In this document: positions 23,256-32,035 of the stretch, piece by piece | Layout: each line of letters starts with the position of its first letter | Numbering within the stretch: position 1 is the stretch's first letter | Source of the DNA: Norana najaformis | Lineage: Eukaryota; Annelida; Clitellata; Crassiclitellata; Hormogastridae | Assembly: GCA_964023275.1 (NCBI GenBank) | Contig: OZ029916.1 | Location: 23,847,453-23,911,452 of the forward strand | Direction: 5' to 3' | Length of the DNA: 64,000 bases | Notes under the pieces: generated by a model | What the model was told of the DNA's origin: nothing | The model's database searches: none | The model's input: the letters and a program-made list of their open reading frames with translations, nothing else | Program-made: the position numbers and the translations under genes

Positions 23256-24240
23256 CAAGAGGTCGAAAGTCCGGCAAATCCAAACTTGGCTAAAAGCTGC
23301 TCTGCTCAGAAATGTCAGTAATTTGCTAGGCGGCGTTTATTAGACGATAGTATGTCATTTGATGTGGAATCCAATATGTAGTCTGTTTATTTACATTTGG
23401 CTTAAATGCATAAACTTTAATATTCATGCTGTTGTAGGCCTATTTGATGTTGGTTTAACTTTACGAAGGTGGTTCAAACCAATTTGTTGAGTAAGTAATT
23501 TTTAGAGGTAATTCGTTGTTATACTGTGTATTATTATTTCGACTGCTAAGTTGATATAAAAATCGGATTTTATGCATACTACCTCTTAAATTCTAACAGG
23601 TAATTCGGGCATGCGATCCGTGAAGTCGAGTTTGTTGTACTGTATACATAGAGGATGATTACATAGAAATAGCGACAACAGAGACGGGGATATATATTAA
23701 GTATCTGCTAAAATTGCAGTCTATCTCTTTTGCATTGAGAAAGCCCAAAATAAATAAATATATAAACTTTACTGCGCCACAATTGGGCAGCACTAAAATA
23801 ATGAAATGCATACATACAATGAAGAAAAACTTAAACACATAAATATATAATAATAATAAGAAGAAAACTAACATAAAGAAAATGCCTTCAACAAACATTG
23901 CACAAAAATTTTCCTTAAAACTGTTCCTGTTGATTTATAATTTTTCCTCGAATTTCGGTCATGAATTTATGTAAGATAATCAGACATAGCACATCCTTTG
24001 TCACCTGATTCGTTGACATCGAGCGCCTGGGCATATATGATAATTATATTATTGTTAGAACTTGAGAATCTCAGGTTCAGGTATTCAGCCATCATATGCT
24101 GTGGATTCACTGACATGACTTTAAATTGCTAAATACAAATGTTCTAATCAAATCTAATCTAATCTAATATAATTATAATCTGACCTAATGACTTCTGTAT
24201 TGCCCATAATTATGATAATGCACAAGGTGTCAATTGATGA
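23256..24240. other. Intergenic, AT-rich, no gene seen
   Basis: No supported feature apart from a short 'aatctaatctaatcta' tract near 24150-24172. Confidence 0.5.
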
Positions 24241-24905
24241 TTGCTTTATATGATGGGTGAGAAAACTGTTGCAGTTCTGGGGGAGTTTATTCCAGAGTGG
24301 TGGGGCAGCTATGGCTATGGCGCGATTACCAAATTTTAAGGATGAGGTGACAGGAGTGTGGAGAAGTGTTAGGGCAGAAGAGGAGCGGGTTGAGCAAAGT
24401 GGTTGTATTGTAAATAACTGACGGAGATAGGAGGGTTAAGAAGATTGAAGTGTGTTGTAGGTAAGTGGTAGGACTTTGTACTCAATTCTTTCAGGTATTT
24501 TAAGCCAGTGTAGTGATTTAAGACCAGGAGTTATGTGATGGTGTTTGGGGTTTTGGTGACCCATCATACAAACTCATCGTTGCTCCACTGCTTGCAATTT
24601 CTGCTTCGGCCTTTCACTCAAAACTGAAAACATTCCTCTTTCACAGATCCTATTCTGACACCCCTTCTTCCTCTTATCTCTCTCTGCTCTCCAACCCCAA
24701 ACACCGCCCCCGTAACTGCCACGCTGTCTCTCCATCTGACTTTTGGATCTTGACCTGGAACCGGACCCTTTTGCCTATCGATTTTGTTTTGACTGAGCGC
24801 CTGTGAATAAGCTGGTCCCTGCGACTTAGCTTTCGTTGGGCGCTGTAGAAATCTCGGACTTACAATTACGATTGCTTCTAGTGAAACCGTAGTAAAAATC
24901 GTAAT
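24241..24905 (+). mobile_element. CR1-like 3' end with inverted 5' segment
   Basis: 24250-24558 is a minus-strand piece of the CR1-like ORF2 (PLWNKLPQN end at the left, HHIT-side at the right). 24559-24905 is the adjoining downstream piece in plus orientation (FHSKLKTFLFH, 3' UTR, gattac-like end). The two pieces are consecutive in the parent element and share about ten bases (acccatcata) at their break. Imperfect flanking repeats (gattgcttta near 24238; gattgcttcta near 24870) may be the target duplication. This arrangement is that of a twin-primed insertion. Confidence 0.75.
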
Positions 24906-24918
24906 CCGTTGGATTGGG

Positions 24919-25015
24919 CTACTTGAAATCCAGTGGGTCAGGGAAACAGAAGTCAAGCTGTGGTTGGAAACCAGGTTGAAACAGATGAGTCTTTAGTTTA
25001 TACCTGAATGAGCTG
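24919..25015 (-). mobile_element. Possible retrotransposon ORF2 end fragment
   Basis: Minus strand encodes FSSFRYKLKTHLFQPGF, like the C-terminal 'RxKLKTxLF' block of CR1-type ORF2. Short, and uncertain. Confidence 0.3.
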
Positions 25016-25430
25016 AAGCATATGACTGAACATACAGAACTGGGCATTGAATTACAATGCTTTGGACAAGCCACAAAAACACCCAATAGGCCAACACTGT
25101 CCTGGTGCAAGGCACAACAAGAGTCAGATTCTGTTGATCAAGTGCAGTATTTGCTGTCATGGAGAGGAGCAAATGCAAGCAGCATTAGTTTGGCTGATTT
25201 AAATGCAATACCTTGTGAACTACAAGACAGAAATTAACCTGGGTTCTTTGCTTGATGGTCTGCCAGCGTAATAAATGTGCATGTTTAGTGTTGTGTTAAG
25301 ATTGAAACACTGAGCACCGTAGTGTAGGACAGAGGAACATTACATGCCACCAGATCTTAGAGCAGTCATTTAAAAGTTTTGTGTTGCTAGGCTTTTTTAA
25401 TGTTGCCAGCAGTGTTGTTGTTGATTTAGA

Positions 25431-27236
25431 ATGGCAGAATCCAGAATTCATCCAGCTGGATGTGATATTGTGGAAAATTCAAAGACATTTAACTACCTAT
25501 ATGAAGAGAAGACTTGGCCGGAGAGCCTCCTAGCACAGCTGGATGCCTTGCGACAGGAGGGTCTCCTGTGTGACTTGACAGTTGTTGTTGATGGTACTGA
25601 ATTCAGATGTCACAGGACTGTATTAGCAGCAACTTGCCCATATTTTCAGGCCCTTTTCCGTCATGACGTACATTCTCGAACAAAACTTGAATTGTGTCTT
25701 GATGGCGTCTCAGTCATTGGTGTTCAAATGATTTTAGACTTTATATATACTTCAAAACTTCTCATTACATCTGAAACCGTGATAGATCTACTTGAAACTG
25801 CTGACTTCCTTCAGTATCGTGACATTGTTAGAATTTGTTGTGATATCTTACTGCAGCATATTTCAGATGACAATGCTCTGTTGCTGAATCAGCTTGCTGT
25901 AGCTCATTTATGTCAGCCTTTGGCAGAAGCAACACGTGACTACATTCTATCGAACATCTCACGTATTGCTGAGACAAAAGATTTTCTTTCATTATCACCT
26001 GAGATAATGAAGGACTTCATGTCCTCTTTCAAAATTTTTGTGCCAAATCCTGACGGTAGCTTTTCCAACATTCGAAAATCCTTATCCCACTGGGCTTCTC
26101 AATTTAACCAATGCTTTCTCAGTGAAATATTTGCTGCATCCACTGAGAGTTGCTATTCCAGTCATTTTGAAAATACCCTTTCACTTAGTGGAAATGTATC
26201 AGATGAATCTGACTTTTTATTAAGAACTTTAAAGGATAGCATGCAGCTTTTTGAAGGCCATTTGAAGTATACAGATATTTTAGTAGTTGTGCCTGGGGAA
26301 GCATCTGGAAAAAATGAAAGCACAACCAAAAGAAATATGAGAAATATATTCTATTATGATCCTCGTTGTGCACATTGGTTTATACTGACAGAGTTGCCTT
26401 TCTACAATCGAATGTTTTATTCTGTAACAGTACTCAATAATGTTTTGTATATATGTGGGGGTGAGAAAAAGTATGACATGCCAACTAGGAAAGTTCATGC
26501 TTATATGATAAGTGAAAATAAGTGGTTGTCACAAGTGGAATCGATGCTGAAGCCTCGGTCAAATCACAGCTCCGCTACAACAGCAGGAGTCATGTTTATT
26601 ATTGGAGGTCGAGGACCCAGTGACAACGACCTCTGGAATAACGGAGAAGTATATGATCCAAAGACTGGTCAATGGACACTCCTTCCATCGGTTCCAGGTA
26701 TTACTGGATTGGCCAGGTGTAGCCTTGTCCCCCTTGGAGGGCAGCTGTATATCTTTGGTGGGATGGAGAGTTATGTTTCTAAGGAGCAAACCAAAGACCG
26801 TCGTGTTTTTCGCGGAGCTTTCCGATATCACATAGAACATAAGCAGTGGATGCCTTGTCCCACGCTTGCATTCCGGTTGGAAGAGCATAAGATTAGTGTC
26901 GGACTTGGCGATTGCTTTGCCTGGAAAGGATTCATTCTCATTATTGACGAAGACAAACGAGGAAAGAAAATGAAACTGTACAATCCTGTAACTGGTAGTA
27001 TGGTCGATTTTCTAAACTCGAATGGGCAGCATCGCTTTGGTGGCTATGCACTGATGAATAACGTTCTCTACTGCACTGGTGGAATGGTGGACTATTTTGA
27101 GTGTCACGACCTTGTACATTGCACGAATCTTCTGGAACAGGCAGAATGGCAGTTTTTAGCTCCTTTGCCTTGTTCGCTATCCCATCATTTTTGTGCAGTG
27201 ATGTCTAAGTATTTAGAGGGTAATTCAGAGGAATAG
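25431..27236 (+). CDS. BTB-BACK-Kelch protein (kelch-like)
   Basis: An intronless 601-residue open frame. An in-frame TGA at 25422-25424 fixes the ATG at 25431. BTB/POZ domain about residues 35-142 (CDLTVVVDGTEFRCHR, then YFQALF), BACK domain about 147-250, and a Kelch propeller about 300-595 with Gly-Gly blade doublets near 340 (YICGGE), 391 (FIIGGR), 442 (YIFGGM) and 549 (YCTGGM). Such proteins usually dimerise through BTB, bind Cullin-3 and use the propeller to choose substrates for ubiquitination; that role is inferred from the family. The propeller is degenerate, with fewer clear GG blades than the usual six, so I assign no KLHL/KBTBD number. A 5' UTR intron probably ends at tgttgccag|cag (25409). 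The gene is strikingly CpG-poor compared with the other genes here. Confidence 0.93.
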   Translation: MAESRIHPAGCDIVENSKTFNYLYEEKTWPESLLAQLDALRQEGLLCDLTVVVDGTEFRCHRTVLAATCPYFQALFRHDVHSRTKLELCLDGVSVIGVQMILDFIYTSKLLITSETVIDLLETADFLQYRDIVRICCDILLQHISDDNALLLNQLAVAHLCQPLAEATRDYILSNISRIAETKDFLSLSPEIMKDFMSSFKIFVPNPDGSFSNIRKSLSHWASQFNQCFLSEIFAASTESCYSSHFENTLSLSGNVSDESDFLLRTLKDSMQLFEGHLKYTDILVVVPGEASGKNESTTKRNMRNIFYYDPRCAHWFILTELPFYNRMFYSVTVLNNVLYICGGEKKYDMPTRKVHAYMISENKWLSQVESMLKPRSNHSSATTAGVMFIIGGRGPSDNDLWNNGEVYDPKTGQWTLLPSVPGITGLARCSLVPLGGQLYIFGGMESYVSKEQTKDRRVFRGAFRYHIEHKQWMPCPTLAFRLEEHKISVGLGDCFAWKGFILIIDEDKRGKKMKLYNPVTGSMVDFLNSNGQHRFGGYALMNNVLYCTGGMVDYFECHDLVHCTNLLEQAEWQFLAPLPCSLSHHFCAVMSKYLEGNSEE

Positions 27237-27529
27237 TTGAGAAGGCCTGTTTCAAGATTGTTATTCAGGTGCAAACGAAAAAAAATGATGTACTTCATGT
27301 TGTTTGTTTCACTGTAGCTTCTATGCTTTGCTTTTGTGATGAAGGCAAGTTTTGATAAATGCTTGTGTGAAATAACGATTACCTTATCTTAGGTATTCAT
27401 TGCAATGAAATGGTTACATGACTTAGTGACTTAATATTGTGCTGTAGATAGCAGTGTTGAGTTTTGAGTCAGTGGTACGTCTAGCTCCAAATGACTACAG
27501 TAATGTACAGTAATTTTGCCTTTTTTGCA

Positions 27530-27535
27530 AATAAA
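27530..27535 (+). promoter_or_regulatory. Polyadenylation signal AATAAA
   Basis: Canonical AATAAA 294 bp after the Kelch stop, followed by a GT-rich stretch (ttgtacttgtgttgc). A second AATAAA at 27682-27687 could give a longer transcript. Confidence 0.65.
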
Positions 27536-27737
27536 ATCTTTTAAAATTGTACTTGTGTTGCACATACTTTCTGGTTAATTTTGTCCATGTCCCCTATGTG
27601 TTCAGGAGAGTTGTGTGTACATGCTTGAAATGAAAATTATTCTAGATGTGTCCTTAAGTTCATTGATTGTAAAAGTTATAAAATAAACTATCAGTGATAT
27701 TGTAGCAATGGCCTTAAACAGAGACTATGGCCTAAAT

Positions 27738-27830
27738 TGTAATTAGTAACTTCTAATATGCCAGTGTTTAATGCGCAAGGCATCAAGCTATGGCACACCA
27801 AAGCCAAGCCGCGGCTTTAGTTTTCAAAGC
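27738..27830 (+). repeat. Interspersed 3'-tail repeat, family B
   Basis: 'aatgcgcaaggcatcaagc.atgg.caccaaagccaagcc' matches 63018-63090 and the reverse complement of 17290-17365. More, unnamed repeat sequence probably continues to about 28060. Confidence 0.6.
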
Positions 27831-28317
27831 TTTGGCTTTGATTTTCAAAGCTGCAATCAGGTCGAAATCTCGAAGGTTAGTCCACAAGAGAGAGGCAGCG
27901 TAGATTAAGCTCTTTTTTTGATCTTGCCCTGTTAAATGTGCTATGGGGTGGGGTACTTTGATACTGCCGCATCCGGCAAAGGGATTAATTGGATCCAATG
28001 CAATAAAATCAGTGATCTGACTGAAGTTGGTGTTAAAGGGCACAGATTACTAAAATAACTATGTACAAAATTTAGAGGTGGAGGTCTGCATTGGGCATAA
28101 CATCCTCTTCTTGTCCACATTTGTCCGTATCTGGGTGACACCTCCCTCCATATTTGTGGACGTCCTTAATGGATAGCCTCTTATGGTGTTGGCCTCATGG
28201 GGGACCGGACCCCAGGATCTCCCGGTCAGGTACGTCACTAACTGTCTGGTAATAACGAATTGTCACTGTGGCCTATAATCATGCGGCAATATGGCAGTTG
28301 GAAGTACGTCTAGTTAA

Positions 28318-28436
28318 GCTATGCCACCCGGGTATGAGATGAGTGAGGTGGTTTCCCGTTGCCTTCCTCACAGACAGTTATGTGTGAGCAACTTGTCCAC
28401 GGTCGCTACGCAGTGGCTTGAGGCAGATTCGAAGAT
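28318..28436 (-). mobile_element. tRNA-derived SINE, 5'-truncated
   Basis: Minus-strand match to the SINE body at 11009-11260 (gcctcaagccactgcgtagc, gtggacaagttgctcac, cgggaaaccacctcactcat). The tRNA head is cut off within its B-box. Confidence 0.8.
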
Positions 28437-28693
28437 AGTGCACTTTATATACCACTGTGCGAAATATCGTATATTCTGAGTAGCCTAAATTAATAGCGAC
28501 TAGGTCGCCTAAGGCGACTGTGACTGAAATTTATGAAGAAGAAATAAAACAATGCATAGAGCAGTTGATGAACGTGTTATAGGAATAATATGTTGCTTCC
28601 AGCTAGTGGGATAAAGCCTAGCATTATGAGGATCGGCTGGAATGTGGACAAAACACAGTTTGTTGTATGAATAGCATTCAGAGCCATGTCTGG

Positions 28694-28795
28694 AAAAGGA
28701 TTAACTGTAAATGTACACGTTTTTCTATTCTGACCGTATTTAGGCCTACTCGACCATGCTCAACTATCACTGAACTGATCGAGTGAGCGGGTGTG
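28694..28795 (+). repeat. Interspersed repeat, family C, copy 1
   Basis: Begins 'tgtaaatgtacacgtttttctat', shared with 34116-34368 and 42241-42390. Later shared words are 'ctcgacc.tgctca' and 'gaactgatcgagtgag'. Confidence 0.6.
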
Positions 28796-28856
28796 GTTTA
28801 CAGTCAACTGCTGAGTTTCTAATTCTTTCTGAAGTAAAGTTTAAATTGTTAAGGAA

Positions 28857-29396
28857 TAGGGCTGCCAACCGTTCCGGATTCGCCTGGACTGTCCCGGAAT
28901 CGACTTTGTGCGTCCCCGATTCATCCCAAATTGTCCCGGAACTTGGGGTATATATCCACTTCACCAAATGTTCTTCTTCTTTTCGCACACTAAACTCGAA
29001 CAGCCGGCCGTAAATATGCTTTACAGAGTGACCATAGAATAGAGGGTAGTTGAGTTAATAGACCCAGTAAATGACATCTGCAAAGTGAATGCATCATGCA
29101 TGTAGGGCTATATGTGAACTTCGCTCGTACTACGCCCTGAAGCCTGGTAGGTTACTGGTGTTTAATAAGCGTTTTGCTCTTGAAGTTGATTCAAATTTTA
29201 TATATAGGTCACTTGTCTTTTGATGATTTGAGTCAAACAATTTGACTGTAATTTTTAACGGCTATTTGCAGTAGATCCTACATTAGGCTGACGCAACATT
29301 CGTTACATACAGTGATGTGGATAGGGCAAATTGGTACTGGCATATCGAGTGATTGTGGGCGTCACGGATTGGCAGAATCAAAAGTTGGCAGCCCTA
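28857..29396. mobile_element. Non-autonomous hAT-type DNA transposon, complete
   Basis: 540 bp with perfect 13-bp terminal inverted repeats TAGGGCTGCCAAC (28857-28869) and GTTGGCAGCCCTA (29384-29396). It is flanked by identical 8-bp target duplications TTAAGGAA (28849-28856 and 29397-29404). The 8-bp duplication and TAGGG-type ends are typical of the hAT superfamily. It encodes no transposase and would have depended on one elsewhere. Confidence 0.92.
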
Positions 29397-29404
29397 TTAA
29401 GGAA

Positions 29405-31251
29405 TCGCTGCATACGGTATATACCAAATATATTTACTACTCGCGTAGGCATATATTTATGTCTGTATATGCGCGAGAAGTGACATAGGCCCCCTACATA
29501 ATAATATAGTTGACCCCATAAAGCTCACTAATACTTGACCCATAATAAATGACAAAGTACTCGACATAGTACTCGATTCCAAAAATAAACTTACTTGATG
29601 GCGGCAGCCCAATCCACACACGACATAAGCTGCAAGTACGTGCATCCATCGGGGAATAAGATAAAATTAGGGGCCTACTGGTCGGGTAGAAGTTACCCAG
29701 TTACTGTCCCTTCTTCCTCTTATCCCTCTTTCCACTCCAATCCCAAACCAACCACCTTTGCTGCCACTCTGTCTCTCTGCCTGACTCTTGGATCTTGACC
29801 TGGAACCGAACCCTTTTGATTATCAATTTTGGGATTACGCTTACTGTCTGATGTATCTCGAGCAAATACGGAAGCGATGATTCGGAAGCTGGAGAGTGCA
29901 TTCGGTCTCTCGTTTATTCAAGCAGCCTAAGCAATTATTAAGCGCCTGACAACGTACGGAGAGAATTAGAATTGAGTTTATCATTAATTAGACTAATTAG
30001 CCAAAAATTAAGACTGACAGCAGACACAGAAATAGATATATTATATGTAAGTATAAGAGATAAGTGATAAATTTAAAACAGCAAAAATTAAACACCAATG
30101 GGCCTCAAAGCTGGGGCAGATAATTATTCGTAGGCCTAATAGTATGGTTTAAAATGTGATAATTGGCGCTAAATTTTAGTGTTTTACAGTAACTTGTATC
30201 ACTTCTGTTGTGTTGTCATTAACACTCGTTCTCAAACTGTGAAGTATTTGTATAAAATAATGGTCGCTGGTAGCAGGAATGTCCATGTAAGTTTCCAATG
30301 GGAAAACTATGAACCCTTCTTAGATTATAGAACTGTGCAGCCCTGCGACTGGAACGCATAAGCCAGCATAAGCCTATCGATTTTGTCTTTACTGAGCACC
30401 GTTTGATGACTTCGTACTCTCGACTCAGCCTTTTATTTGGGATCGAAGACGTGCAGCATTTACACAAATCGTGTCTTGAATACGGCCTAAGCTACTCATT
30501 TCAAGGAAGCCTTACAGATTATCATGATGAAAGAAATGCTTAAAATGTAGGCTTCTTAAAATGATGCCGAATTATTAACCAGTCTATTATATTTTTCAAG
30601 CACTGATTGTAAATTATTTATTGATGATGCCTATGCAGCTGTAGGCCTATATGCTATGTTATACACAGCTAATTACTATGAATGATATTCCGTATTTCCA
30701 GTATGCAGAGTGGCATACAGACTTCAAGACGAACTAATATTTTTTAACAGAGTTCGTTGGTTTTAGGGCCTACCGAAGAATTCCTACGATGGTCTAACGA
30801 AGTGAACCGATGTTGCAACTTTGTTCTTTTGTGTATATATGCGTACTGGGATTCCGGAAAAACGTCCCAGTCCCGCTGAATGCTACATTTAGCAACTGGG
30901 GTTCATAGGCGCAAATGATCACCAGTAAGAACTTATCCGCTTGTTCTATAATCGGGTCGTGTCAAGTTCTTTGTTCGTTGCTAAACACATCCTTTTGGTG
31001 CTGTAGCAGCAGCAGCAGCTTCCCCGATTCTGGAATTCAACTTTAGGTAGGCGCTGCCCTTCAAAATCTTGCGATTTTGCCTCCATTCTCATTTCATCCG
31101 GCTTCTCTCTGTTGTTCTGTGTTCCTCTTAGATTGTTCTGATCTTCACGATCTGTCATTTAGCACTATACCTTAGTTCTCGTTTCCTTGTCTCTATCTGT
31201 CGCTTTTCTTTGAACCAGTGCTGCTACTTCCTTTCCATCTATTTTCCTTCG
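29405..31251. other. Intergenic; neurexin 3' flank
   Basis: Contains a CR1-like fragment (29690-29835) and likely the 3' UTR of neurexin (minus strand) on the right. On the minus strand AATAAA occurs at 30622-30617 and 30437-30432 as possible polyadenylation signals. Otherwise nothing is recognised. Confidence 0.4.
29690..29835 (+). mobile_element. CR1-like retrotransposon 3' fragment
   Basis: 'cttcttcctcttatccctct', 'gacctggaaccgaaccctttt' and a gggattacgctta end match the 3' end seen at 24660-24890, with an internal deletion of most of the UTR. Confidence 0.65.
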
Positions 31252-32035
31252 TCATACATACCACTCCTTGACGTCTTTTCGTTTCTGCTTTGACTTAAGG
31301 CTGCGCAGTCTGTACACCCCGCCTCCTCCGCCCCCTCCGCCATTCTCTTCGGTTCGGCTGCTGCAGACTTCGTACGTGTAGTTGCGGTTGTCTATCTTGT
31401 AAGTGCCTTCGTCACGGCTGCGATATTTATATAGCGCAAAGCCAAGCACCAACAGCAGCAGCGCGACGCCGACTACTATTCCTGCGATCAGTCCAATGTT
31501 GCTGGCGACGGATCGGTGCTGCCCTCTGCCGTCGTCGCCGAGTTCAGCCTCTTCGTTTCGGGAGGATGGGGAGACGCCTCGTCGGCTGCCTCCTGAGGCG
31601 CTGACGCGAGAAATCGACGTCGTGGTTGAATTGCGGAGACTGGCAGTGATCGACAGGGAGGCTGCTGCAACGATGGATGCTGCACCACTACTAGTCGTCG
31701 TAGACGTCGTCATGTTTGAAGGCCCCTCTTTGTCCTTGACACGAGACATGGACGCCGTCAGGCTGACTGAAGACGACGACATGACCTGACCGACGTCCGT
31801 TTGAGGAAGTCGCTGATGCATGTCCGTTCTAGTTCCTCCGGTTCGCTGATTTCCGTCGGCGTTCGACGAATCGGAAACAGGAATCTGATTTTCGTTTTTG
31901 TTCGAGGAACCGGAAAACTGGCCATCACAGTCTTCGTCGTCTGATTCGGCGCAAGAAAACGAGTTTCCGGATCCCTCTGGTGGCAAGACCGTTGTTACAG
32001 TCAAGGTCATAGCGTTCTTTGCAGATGGCGAAAAT
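31252..32035 (-). CDS. Nrxn: Neurexin last exon: stalk, membrane helix, cytoplasmic tail
   Basis: 784 bp including stop. The acceptor is taken as atatgtag|attttc (phase 2); ctgcaaag|aacgct at 32016 is the alternative. The stalk begins with [20 protein letters not shown], the conserved acidic two-cysteine motif, then about 140 Ser/Thr-rich residues with N-glycosylation sites (NMT, NST). The membrane helix is at 31429-31500 ([20 protein letters not shown]). The tail starts [14 protein letters not shown], the protein 4.1-binding region, has a run of eight glycines, and ends DVKEWYV, a class II PDZ ligand. The Ser-Gly in EGSGN with nearby acidic residues could carry heparan sulfate, as known for neurexin stalks; inferred. 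Confidence 0.92.

Noticed and set aside
31403-31789. 128-codon plus-strand open frame
   Set aside because: Antisense shadow of the neurexin stalk and membrane exon.
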